A DNA stretch of 64,000 nucleotides, from contig NZ_MZGX01000010.1 of NCBI RefSeq assembly GCF_002051585.1, forward strand, positions 62,001 through 126,000, given 5' to 3'. How positions within the stretch are numbered: position 1 is the stretch's first letter; the number at the start of each line of letters is the position of its first letter. The notes beneath the pieces were generated by a model. The model ran no database searches. It was given only the letters and a program-made list of their open reading frames with translations, and was not told where the DNA came from. The translations under genes were made by a program, and so were the position numbers. Below, piece after piece: positions 37,666-45,557 of the stretch. The DNA is from Ruminiclostridium hungatei. GTDB lineage: Bacteria; Bacillota; Clostridia; Acetivibrionales; DSM-1351.

Positions 37666-38520
37666 ATGAATTATGTCAAGTATAGAAAGCTTAAAAATTC
37701 AATATTTCATGGAATAATATTCTGCGTAACCTTAATTGGAATCGTGATTTTGGCCATTCTTCTTATTGATATAATCAGAAGGGGAATTCCGTTTTTGACC
37801 AAGACCTTCTTTACAAATTTCCCTTCCAGATTTCCAAATAAGGCGGGAATCCTGCCGGGTATCGTGGGGAGTGTAAATATTATTCTGCTGACCATTGCCT
37901 TTGCAGTGCCTGTGGGACTGGGAACGGCAGTGTACCTGGAGGAATATGCCAAGAACAACCGGCTTACGAAATTCATCAAGATTAACATTTCCAACCTGTC
38001 GGGAACTCCTTCCATTGTGTATGGCCTGCTTGGACTGGCGGTATTTGTAAGGGTCATGGGTCTGGGGAAAAGTATATTGTCGGGAGCTCTTACCATGTCG
38101 CTGGTGGTGCTTCCCATAGTCATAGTTTCCTCTCAGGAGGCGATTAAGGCGGTTCCCCAGTATCTGAGGCACGGCTCCTACGCCCTGGGTGCTACAAAAT
38201 GGCAGACAATAAGAAAAATAGTAATACCTGCTGCACTGCCCGGAATATTCACCGGAGTTATCCTGTCGGTATCGAGGGCACTGGGTGAAAGTGCACCGCT
38301 GCTTATGGTAGGGGCCGCAACCTATGTATCAAAGCTGCCGGACAGCGTCTTCTCGGTTTTTACCGCACTGCCGCTTCAAATATACTACTGGATGGGTCTT
38401 CCCAAGGAGGACTTCAAAGACCTGGCTGCTGCCGGAATAATTGTGCTGCTGGCCATACTTCTGACTACCAACGCAATTACCATAGTATTGAGAAACAAGT
38501 ATCAAAGATCCGTAGAATAG
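37666..38520 (+). CDS. pstA: Phosphate ABC importer permease PstA
   Basis: This 284-residue inner membrane subunit pairs with PstC. Landmarks are NLSGTPSIVYGLLGL and the docking loop PQYLRHGSYALGATKWQTIRKIVIPAALPGI, then six hydrophobic segments in total. GGAGGC precedes the ATG. The gene is followed by a 478-base gap with a hairpin and a separate Pho box before pstS, so the binding protein can be expressed independently of the permeases. Confidence 0.95.
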   Translation: MNYVKYRKLKNSIFHGIIFCVTLIGIVILAILLIDIIRRGIPFLTKTFFTNFPSRFPNKAGILPGIVGSVNIILLTIAFAVPVGLGTAVYLEEYAKNNRLTKFIKINISNLSGTPSIVYGLLGLAVFVRVMGLGKSILSGALTMSLVVLPIVIVSSQEAIKAVPQYLRHGSYALGATKWQTIRKIVIPAALPGIFTGVILSVSRALGESAPLLMVGAATYVSKLPDSVFSVFTALPLQIYYWMGLPKEDFKDLAAAGIIVLLAILLTTNAITIVLRNKYQRSVE

Positions 38521-38745
38521 GGGATTCAACAGGGTGCTATATAATCAACTTTTGCAATAGATTTAAAAACATTCCCTCTTAGAATATGACATTGACTTTG
38601 CTGCTGTGTGCCCATAGCTTAAATACAAATGACAGGATTATTTGCAGCAGGCCTCGCCAGAATTATATGCAGCTTGTACAGTATTAACAACTTGTTAATA
38701 ATCACTACCAAAAGAAAACATATGCTGAAGTTGACTTATATATAA

Positions 38746-38782
38746 GGCACTGCACAGCGCTTGAAAAAGCCGGTGCAGTGCC
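38746..38782 (+). terminator. Hairpin in the pstA-pstS gap
   Basis: A perfect 10-bp stem GGCACTGCAC / GTGCAGTGCC encloses a 17-base loop that can itself fold (GCTT / AAGC). It has no proper T run, so it may be a weak or Rho-type terminator or an mRNA-end stabiliser. Confidence 0.5.
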
Positions 38783-38829
38783 CTTGTCCGTTACAGGGGA
38801 TGCAGACCGGGGTGACGCGCTCCCTATTG

Positions 38830-38903
38830 TTAAGCTTTCTTAATATGCAATTAACAATTGTTAACCTAAAACAAATATTCTCTTTAAAAACCGCTAATAT
38901 AAT
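38830..38903 (+). promoter_or_regulatory. Pho-box-like repeats and -10 box before pstS
   Basis: TTAAGC (38830), TTAATA (38840), TTAACA (38851) and TTAACC (38861) recur every 10-11 bp. TATAAT lies at 38898-38903. Two more hexamers with an 11-bp step, TTAACA (38684) and TTAATA (38695), lie upstream of the hairpin. The repeats sit farther from the -10 box than in the pstC promoter, so the exact start is uncertain. Confidence 0.65.
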
Positions 38904-38998
38904 TAAATTGTGGTAAGCAGAAAATAGTTTCCTACAGAATAATATAAAGCTGTTTACTTAGAGATACTAAAAATTGATTACTAATGGGAGGTTTCAAG

Positions 38999-39979
38999 AT
39001 GAGTAAATCCGTAATATTGAAAAGAATAACAGCATTAGCACTGGGTGTTGCCCTTACAGCAACCCTTGCAGCATGTGGAGACAGTTCTGGCAGCGCTTCC
39101 GATTCTGCAGCTCCAAGTTCTTCCGCTCAAGGTTCTTCCGCTTCAAGTGAGAAGCTTGGGGGAAAAATAGTAATTGACGGGTCCAGTACTGTTTATCCTA
39201 TAACCATGGCTGTAGCCGAGGAATTTAAAAATGAGCAGCCGGATGTTGAAGTCTCGGTTGCAATGTCAGGAACAGGCGGGGGAATGAAGAAATTTTCTGC
39301 AGGTGAGATTGATATCTGCGATGCATCAAGACCCATAAAGCAGGAAGAAATCGACAAGGCCAAAGCAAACGGAATTGATTTTGTCGAGCTGGAAATAGCT
39401 TATGACGGCATATCGGTAGTTGTAAATAAAGATAACACCTGGGTGAATACAATAACGACTGCGGAACTCAATAAAATCTGGGCAAAGGACAGCACCGTGA
39501 AGACCTGGAAGGATGTAAACCCTGCATGGCCGGCCGAGCCCCTCAAGTTGTATGGACCGGGTACGGATTCAGGTACATTTGAATTCTTTACTGAAAAAAT
39601 AAATAAGGTAGCCAAGGAATCCAGAACGGATTACACGCCCAGCGAAGATGACAATGTACTTGTTCAGGGTATTGCAGGTGACAAGAATGCAATGGGCTAT
39701 TTCGGATTTGCATACTACGAGGAAAATACCGATAAGCTGAAGGTTCTAAAAATAGACGACGGTAAGGGTCCTGTAGAGCCTACTCCAGAGTCCATAAAGG
39801 ATAAGAGCTACAGTCCTCTTTCAAGGCCGCTGTTCATATACATCAACAAGGCAAAAATGGATCAGCCTCAGGTAAAAGCATTTGTACACTATTACATTGA
39901 AAATGCGGCAACCTTATCCAAGGAAGTGGGATATGTACCTCTGGACAGCTATGATGCGGTAAAGGAAAAAGTAAAGTAA
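38999..39979 (+). CDS. pstS: Phosphate-binding lipoprotein PstS
   Basis: This 326-residue lipoprotein has a signal peptide ending TLAAC and a serine-rich tether. The phosphate-binding fold has DGSSTVYPITMAVAEEF, SVAMSGTGGGMKKFSAGEIDICDASR and GPGTDSGTFEFF, whose serines, threonines and Asp form the phosphate pocket. GGGAGG precedes ATG 38999. It is separated from pstA by its own Pho-box-like promoter, which fits the need for more binding protein than permease. A strong terminator follows. Confidence 0.97.
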   Translation: MSKSVILKRITALALGVALTATLAACGDSSGSASDSAAPSSSAQGSSASSEKLGGKIVIDGSSTVYPITMAVAEEFKNEQPDVEVSVAMSGTGGGMKKFSAGEIDICDASRPIKQEEIDKAKANGIDFVELEIAYDGISVVVNKDNTWVNTITTAELNKIWAKDSTVKTWKDVNPAWPAEPLKLYGPGTDSGTFEFFTEKINKVAKESRTDYTPSEDDNVLVQGIAGDKNAMGYFGFAYYEENTDKLKVLKIDDGKGPVEPTPESIKDKSYSPLSRPLFIYINKAKMDQPQVKAFVHYYIENAATLSKEVGYVPLDSYDAVKEKVK

Positions 39980-39994
39980 TAAACTTCTGATTGG

Positions 39995-40041
39995 ATCGTG
40001 GTACTTACAAGCGCTTTTCGTGGTAAGTACCACGATTTTTT
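39995..40041 (+). terminator. Terminator after pstS
   Basis: A perfect 14-bp stem ATCGTGGTACTTAC / GTAAGTACCACGAT with a 14-base loop is followed by a T run. Confidence 0.92.
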
Positions 40042-40066
40042 ATAAAACAATTTCGGGGAAGATTAT

Positions 40067-42121
40067 ATGGACATTGCCAAAACTATCAAAAAAATAACTG
40101 TGAAAAAAAATTCTCTCAGGACACAGCTAATGCTTGTGCTGATTTTAACAGCCCTGGTTCCGATAATTGCCATCGGCGCTTCTACCTACATAACAACCAT
40201 AGGAAAATTGACAGATCTTTCGCTGAATACTCTCAAAACCAATTCTATAAACATAAGAAATAACATTGATGTAAAGATAAACAGCATTGACAGCATAATA
40301 AAAGGAGTTTCCTCCCAGCCTGATTTTCTGGTTGCGCTGGAAATGGTGAATAATGCCAGAGGGCTGGATAATGAAGTATACAGCAATGTCCAGCTTTCAA
40401 TGAAAAATGCCGTGGAAGGTTCAAGCAGGCTGGTAAGCGCTATGTACCTGTGTGACGGCAGCGGCAGGATAATTGCCGCCGGTGCAAGGGATTACAAGCT
40501 GTTCAAGGACAAAAGCTTTTATGATCCAAAGCTTTTTGAAGAGCTGAAAAAACTGAATAAAGATGGCGTAACAGTAGGTGACCCTGTGTATTCCCAGGAG
40601 CTGAAAAAGCTGGTAATACCCGTCTCAAAGCCGGTCAGAAGCCTGGCTGCCTTTGCCGGCAGCATAACGGCCCTTGTGGATTACAACGGCTTCTTTGATT
40701 TCATTTCAAAGGAAGATACGGAAAATGAGATAATAATACTTGATGAAGCTAAAAAAATCATATTTCATCAGGACAGGGAAAAGCTGAACACAATAATTGA
40801 GGATGAAGGTCTGAACAGGTACTTGTCGGATAAAACTGCAGCCAGGCCGGTCACCTATGATGATGAAAATGTCAGGAAGGTAATGTATGCCAATGAATCC
40901 GGGCTCACTTACTGGAGCGTTTGCGCACAGACGGAATATTCCGCTGTCATGTCCCCTGTAAGGCAGTATATTGCAGTGATTCTCATTGTAATGCTGGCTA
41001 CTCTGTTTATTACCCTGCTTGTGGCAATTCTTTATTCCAAGCATATTTCAAGGCCGGTTGTGGAATTGACCAGGCAAATGAAGAAAATTCAGGAGGGCTG
41101 TCTGGATATTGAGCTTAACGGCAGCAAAACCGGTATTGAGGAAATAAACAGTCTCAGGGACAATTTCTATAATATGGCGGAAAATCTTAAAAGGCTCATC
41201 AGGGATATAGGCTCGGCTTCCGGGGAAATAGGCGGCATGTCCGGAGTGATGGTGGAAGCTGCCTCCAGCTCCATTGAACAGTCTGAGAATACCGGAATAG
41301 CTGTTGCCAGAATAAATGAAAATATAAAAAAGCAGGCCGACGACACCAATTGTGCCGCAAAAGGGATAGAAAGCCTGGCAGGCCAGATAGCCACTTCCAG
41401 GGAGCTGTCCCACAATATATACAGTTATCTGGGCCTATTGAACAAATCAACTGAGAATGGAAAAACTCAAATAGATATTCTTGACGCTACCTCTGAGAGA
41501 AACCTTAAAAACACAACACTGATGGAAGAGGTGATTGTGCAGTTGCAGGGTCAGATGAAGCAGATAAACACCATTACGGCTACCATACAGAACATCGCAA
41601 AACAAACCCATCTGCTGTCGCTCAACGCAACTATAGAGGCCTCCAGGGCAGGAGAGGCGGGGAAGGGTTTTTCGGTGGTGGCACAGGAAATAAAGGGGTT
41701 GTCCGAGCAAACCAATATACAGGCAGGCTCCATAAGGAATATGCTGGACAGTATTGTGAAGAATACCCTGCTGCTCACGGACTCCTTCAGAGAGGTCAGT
41801 GAAGGCACTGATTCCCAGAATAAATCGGTAACCGGTACAAAGCACAGCTTTGCAGAAATAGCGGGATATATAGAAAATATCAACGCTCAAATGAGACATA
41901 TTAATGACTACCTGCAGGAAATGGACTCTCAAAAGGATAATCTTGTACAACTGGTAAATCATATAAATATGACAGCCGCTGAGATAGCAGACGGCTCAAA
42001 TCAGGTGGGGCTGTATATGGATGAACAGATTGCCTCGGTTAACAATCTGCACCGGGATTCAAATCTTTTCAGTAACCTGGCAACTCAACTGGAGAAGTCG
42101 GTAAGTATCTTTAAAATGTAG
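40067..42121 (+). CDS. Methyl-accepting chemotaxis protein
   Basis: This 684-residue chemoreceptor has a membrane helix near 21-42 and a large extracellular double-Cache-like sensor domain to about 300. A second membrane helix ([21 protein letters not shown]) and a HAMP domain follow, then a cytoplasmic coiled-coil signalling domain. The hairpin tip is [38 protein letters not shown], slightly divergent from the consensus. It signals through CheW and CheA; a cheW gene lies just downstream on the other strand. The ligand is unknown. The position after pstS suggests no more than a loose link with phosphate. Confidence 0.95.
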   Translation: MDIAKTIKKITVKKNSLRTQLMLVLILTALVPIIAIGASTYITTIGKLTDLSLNTLKTNSINIRNNIDVKINSIDSIIKGVSSQPDFLVALEMVNNARGLDNEVYSNVQLSMKNAVEGSSRLVSAMYLCDGSGRIIAAGARDYKLFKDKSFYDPKLFEELKKLNKDGVTVGDPVYSQELKKLVIPVSKPVRSLAAFAGSITALVDYNGFFDFISKEDTENEIIILDEAKKIIFHQDREKLNTIIEDEGLNRYLSDKTAARPVTYDDENVRKVMYANESGLTYWSVCAQTEYSAVMSPVRQYIAVILIVMLATLFITLLVAILYSKHISRPVVELTRQMKKIQEGCLDIELNGSKTGIEEINSLRDNFYNMAENLKRLIRDIGSASGEIGGMSGVMVEAASSSIEQSENTGIAVARINENIKKQADDTNCAAKGIESLAGQIATSRELSHNIYSYLGLLNKSTENGKTQIDILDATSERNLKNTTLMEEVIVQLQGQMKQINTITATIQNIAKQTHLLSLNATIEASRAGEAGKGFSVVAQEIKGLSEQTNIQAGSIRNMLDSIVKNTLLLTDSFREVSEGTDSQNKSVTGTKHSFAEIAGYIENINAQMRHINDYLQEMDSQKDNLVQLVNHINMTAAEIADGSNQVGLYMDEQIASVNNLHRDSNLFSNLATQLEKSVSIFKM

Positions 42122-42125
42122 CGGG

Positions 42126-42246
42126 TGTGAGCATTAAAGGCAGAAAGCTGCTTGGGATGCATGCCACTTCCGGGCGAGCTTTTAGTCATACTACGCATTT
42201 CTCTAAAGTCGTCCTCCCGTGGCATGCAAACTTATCTGTTAAATTA
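42126..42246. repeat. Short copy of the dispersed inverted-repeat element
   Basis: Two blocks match the 36 kb element in the same order. The left block (42126-42184) corresponds to 36184-36237. The right block (42177-42246) corresponds to 36404-36473 with about 65 of 70 identities. The 165-bp central part and the outermost 21-bp ends of the larger copy are missing. GCATGCCAC near the left end pairs with GTGGCATGC near the right end, so the copy folds into one hairpin. It lies between convergent mcp and cheW. Confidence 0.75.
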
Positions 42247-42249
42247 AAT

Positions 42250-42304
42250 GGCTCAGCAAGGGGAACTTTACCGCAGACTGCGATAAAATAATCCTTGCTG
42301 AGCC
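42250..42304. terminator. Hairpin between mcp and cheW
   Basis: A perfect 12-bp inverted repeat GGCTCAGCAAGG / CCTTGCTGAGCC with a 31-base loop is followed on the plus side by AACAATTTTT. It is probably a terminator for the convergent genes, though it may be part of the neighbouring repeat element. Confidence 0.65.
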
Positions 42305-42329
42305 AACAATTTTTAAAAATATATGTGCC

Positions 42330-42746
42330 TTATTTCTCAAACAGCTTGTCCAGGTCCAGTATAAGAACAATCTTGCCGTCCTTCTCTACAACTCCGCTGA
42401 AAAATTTTCCCGACAGACCGGAGATGAGATCCGGAGCCGGTTTAATGCCGGAGTCCTCAGTGCTGAATATTTCAAATACTTCATCCACCAGCAAGCCTAC
42501 CATGGATTCGTGGTTTAATATAATAATACGGGTATTATCGTCAAAATCAATGGGCTGGTAGCCAAACTTTTTCCGCAGGTTGAAAACGGTGTGAACCTTG
42601 CCTCTCAAGTTAATCAAACCTTCAATATAAACAGGTGTATCAGGTACTTTGTATATATCGCTAATCTTTTCAATGATATTAACGTGGTTGATACTTATGG
42701 CAAATACTTCATTGTTAACTTTAAACAAGACCAATTGTGTTGACAT
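42330..42746 (-). CDS. cheW: Chemotaxis coupling protein CheW
   Basis: This 138-residue cytoplasmic adaptor links chemoreceptors to the kinase CheA. It has the usual SH3-like subdomains: QLVLFKVNNEVFAISINHVNIIEK, VYIEGLINLRGKVHTVFNLRKKFG and MVGLLVDEVFEIFS. ATG 42746 was chosen because AGGGGG lies 8 bases upstream; a TTG at 42752 lies too near to it. It is convergent with the chemoreceptor gene. Confidence 0.93.
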   Translation of the reverse strand: MSTQLVLFKVNNEVFAISINHVNIIEKISDIYKVPDTPVYIEGLINLRGKVHTVFNLRKKFGYQPIDFDDNTRIIILNHESMVGLLVDEVFEIFSTEDSGIKPAPDLISGLSGKFFSGVVEKDGKIVLILDLDKLFEK

Positions 42747-42852
42747 CAGCAATACCCCCTAGTCAAATTCTGTTAATTATATATATTATACCAGTATAAG
42801 TATTTTTCAGCAAACATTTTTGTTGGTTTTTGTAGTATAATGCAGTTTAAAG

Positions 42853-44055
42853 TTAGCTCCTGTAGCTTCCGTTTATTTTTACGTAATCATATGAAAGATC
42901 ACAGGTCCACATGCGGTCGGAAACCTTGCCCTTCTTAAGGTTGACCTTTATTGTTATTTCCTTTTGCTTCAACAACTGCTTGGCAGCGGCTTCGTCAAAA
43001 TCCACAGCCGCTCCGTTCCTGCACACCAGGATGTTTCCGATTGCTATATCCGTGAGATTTGGGTCAAAAACAGCACCGGAGTATCCGGCAGCAGTTATTA
43101 TCCTGCCCCAGTTCGCGTCTTCTCCGAAAATAGTGGTTTTGACCAACGGAGATTTGGCAATGGAACTCACTACCTTATAGGCATCCTGTTCGTCGTTGGC
43201 TCCGTCAACAATGATTTCAATCAGCTTTGTAGCACCTTCGCCGTCTTTTGCCATTAGTTTTGCAAGATAGGTACATACAAACATCAGAGCGTCAACAAAT
43301 TTTGAGTATTCATAATCATCCTTTACAATGGCATCGTTATCGGCAAAACCGTTTGCCAGTACAAATACCGAATCACAGACACTGGTGTCACCGTCAACCG
43401 AAATCCTGTTGAAGGTGGACTTTACACAGGTTTTCAGAGCTTTGTCCAGCAGGCTTCTGGAGATGTTTGCATCTGTGGTTATAATGCCTATCATGGTTGC
43501 CATGTTGGGATGAATCATGCCTGAACCCTTTGCCATCCCTCCGATACGCACCGTCTCGCCCTGTATTTCAATTTCAACGGCAATTTCCTTTTTCAGCAGG
43601 TCGGTGGTCATAATCGCCTCTTCAGCATCCGTACTGCCTTCCCTGCTTAAAACATTCACAGCCGACCGGATTCCTGACCGTACGGAGGGCATGTTCAGCT
43701 TTGTACCGATGACACCGGTTGAGTTGACCAGTATGTCCTCCGGCTCACAGTGCAGCAGTTCTGCGGTAAGGGCGGTGATTTCCTTGGCATCTCTGTGGCC
43801 GGTTTCTCCAACACATGCATTGGCATTGCCGCTGTTAATAACGATGGCCCTGGCTATGCCGTTTTTTATGTGTTCCATTGATACCTGCAGGGAGTGTCCT
43901 TTGACAACATTCGTGGTAAATACACCTGATGCTACTGCGTTATCTTCCGAGCACACTATGGCAAGATCCTTTTTGTTGTTCTTTTTTATGCCGCAGGCAA
44001 CACCAGCGGCGGTAAAGCCTTTTGGAGCCGTAACTCCGCCTTCGATCACATTCAT
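42853..44055 (-). CDS. argJ: Bifunctional ornithine acetyltransferase / N-acetylglutamate synthase
   Basis: ArgJ makes N-acetylglutamate and recycles acetyl groups from N-acetylornithine in arginine biosynthesis. The 400-residue protein has GGVTAPKGFTAAGVACGIK at the start. It has the self-cleavage site in GMIHPNMATMIGIITTDA, where the Thr becomes the nucleophile of the beta chain, and ANWGRIITAAGYSG near the end. It closes with YVKINGSYRS, near the usual ArgJ terminus. ATG 44055 has GGAG 6 bases upstream. It stands alone here without argC, argB or argD. Confidence 0.95.
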   Translation of the reverse strand: MNVIEGGVTAPKGFTAAGVACGIKKNNKKDLAIVCSEDNAVASGVFTTNVVKGHSLQVSMEHIKNGIARAIVINSGNANACVGETGHRDAKEITALTAELLHCEPEDILVNSTGVIGTKLNMPSVRSGIRSAVNVLSREGSTDAEEAIMTTDLLKKEIAVEIEIQGETVRIGGMAKGSGMIHPNMATMIGIITTDANISRSLLDKALKTCVKSTFNRISVDGDTSVCDSVFVLANGFADNDAIVKDDYEYSKFVDALMFVCTYLAKLMAKDGEGATKLIEIIVDGANDEQDAYKVVSSIAKSPLVKTTIFGEDANWGRIITAAGYSGAVFDPNLTDIAIGNILVCRNGAAVDFDEAAAKQLLKQKEITIKVNLKKGKVSDRMWTCDLSYDYVKINGSYRS

Positions 44056-44446
44056 ATTTATCTCCATTTCCGGCGGCAGATAATTGCGGTGAAACCGGAT
44101 TCCAATCCTCCCGGCCGGCAAAACAGTAGGACATGTAAGTTCAACCGGGAAATCGGGGCATATCTGCTGCCTGTGATTTGATTAACACTTCCATAGCAGG
44201 GCCTGGACCCGCCCTGGCGGGCAATAACTGTCCCGCTGCTTATTGTGTTGTTTCATCTGATTTACAGTCTTAAAAAGTTTAAAACCTAAAAATCAAAAAA
44301 TAGCAATTATTTGTAAGTAATTATACATAAATATGACAAATGAATCAATTAAAAATAGCATGTTCATAATGGCGTTTATATATTCGGAAATAAAAAAACA
44401 ATCTGACCAGCCTGAAATTATGTATCAAATCCTGCCCATAAACTGT
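44056..44446. other. argJ leader and divergent intergenic region
   Basis: About 390 bases between divergent argJ and the HAD phosphatase gene. The argJ side is GC-richer and contains a small perfect palindrome, CCCGCC / GGCGGG (44208-44221), in a possible leader transcript. The other side is AT-rich and holds a TATAAT at 44447-44452, the likely -10 box of the phosphatase gene. I could not identify a T-box or a convincing ArgR site. Confidence 0.45.
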
Positions 44447-44481
44447 TATAATGTTTTTAAACGTAAAGCGCAGGAGGCATT

Positions 44482-45150
44482 ATGATATTCAAGGCAGCAA
44501 TTTTTGATCTGGACGGCACGCTGATAGATTCCCTTGAGGATTTGGCGGACAGTGCCAACGCAGCATTGGCAAAGCATGGCTTTGGCAGTCATCCGGCAAT
44601 TGCATACAAGAAATTTGTGGGCAACGGTGTAAGACAACTTATAAAAAGAGCGGCACCGGCAGGAACGGCCGAAGAGGAGATAGACAGTATTCTGGCTGAT
44701 TACAGGGAGATTTACAATAAGAACTATGTAAATAAGACCAGGCCATATGCCCGCATTCCCGAAATGCTGGCAATGCTTGAAAAATTGGGTATAAAAATGG
44801 CCGTATGTTCAAATAAGCCACATGAGCCCACCGCTGAAATAGTTGAAAAGGTTCTTGGCTCCGGCTATTTTCAGGTGGTTTTCGGGGAACGGGAGGGGAT
44901 ACCCAGGAAGCCTGACCCGGCAGCCTTGGCGGAAGCTGCTGCGGTTATGGGTGTTGAGCCCTCCGAAGCCATATATCTGGGAGATTCGGGGGGAGATATG
45001 GTTGCGGCTGTGAGAGCCGGAATGTATGCCGCCGGCGCACTGTGGGGATTTCGTGAAAGGGAGGAGCTGGAAGCCGGCGGTTCGCAGGTGCTTTTTGAAG
45101 ATCCGCTGCAGATGGTTGAATTCATTCGGCTGCATAATTTCAAGGAATGA
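44482..45150 (+). CDS. HAD-family phosphatase, phosphoglycolate phosphatase-like
   Basis: This 222-residue cytoplasmic hydrolase has HAD motif I FDLDGTLIDSLEDL with the nucleophile and acid Asp, motif II VCSNKP, motif III Lys in GIPRKPDP, and motif IV YLGDSGGDMVAA. A helical cap domain lies between motifs I and II. It resembles Gph/PpaX, which clear phosphoglycolate or pyrophosphate; the true substrate cannot be told from sequence. AGGAGG precedes the ATG. Confidence 0.9.
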   Translation: MIFKAAIFDLDGTLIDSLEDLADSANAALAKHGFGSHPAIAYKKFVGNGVRQLIKRAAPAGTAEEEIDSILADYREIYNKNYVNKTRPYARIPEMLAMLEKLGIKMAVCSNKPHEPTAEIVEKVLGSGYFQVVFGEREGIPRKPDPAALAEAAAVMGVEPSEAIYLGDSGGDMVAAVRAGMYAAGALWGFREREELEAGGSQVLFEDPLQMVEFIRLHNFKE

Positions 45151-45165
45151 AGGCTACAATTATTC

Positions 45166-45195
45166 TTGACATGATATTACAGGATTGTATATAAT
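45166..45195 (+). promoter_or_regulatory. Promoter of the alaS leader
   Basis: A perfect -35 TTGACA (45166-45171) and a perfect -10 TATAAT (45190-45195) are separated by 18 bases, immediately before the T-box leader. Confidence 0.85.
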
Positions 45196-45202
45196 TTTTT
45201 AA

Positions 45203-45480
45203 GGTGAACGGCTTTGAAGGAAAGAAGTAGCCCTTTATTTGTACCAGAGAGAGGGAGCGGCTGGTGAAAGCTCCTGTACGGTATCGGGTGAAGCAGTTCC
45301 TGAGCTTCCCGCCGGTAAAAAGGCAGGACGTACAACGGCGTTAACGTATGAACCAAGAGCCCCTGTTCCAGGGGAATTAGGGTGGTACCGCGTGAGAATA
45401 TCTCTCGTCCCTTATATAGGCTCGCTGCAGCAGCTTTAGCAAAATGGCAGCGGAGCTTTAAAGGATGGGAGTTTTTTTAT
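45203..45480 (+). promoter_or_regulatory. T-box riboswitch controlling alaS
   Basis: The leader has an AGTA-type specifier-loop element after GGAAAGA. A distal stem of the usual form follows (AGAGAGGGAGC ... GGTGAAAGCTCC), then the T-box sequence AGGGTGGTACCGCG at 45379-45392 and a downstream terminator region ending in a T run (45471-45478). Binding of uncharged tRNA-Ala to the T-box and specifier would favour read-through into alaS. A GCA alanine triplet at 45293-45295 is the best candidate specifier, but the stem was not folded. Confidence 0.92.
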
Positions 45481-45557
45481 TGTCTGTATTATTTATGAGC
45501 TTTCCAGGTATAAACTATCGATAGAAAAGCGTGTATGACATGCGGATGGAGGATTAA

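Noticed and set aside
44280-44400. ArgR box or T-box upstream of argJ
   Set aside because: AT-rich half sites exist but no convincing symmetric site, and no AGGGTGG(A/T)ACCGCG-like sequence is present on that strand.
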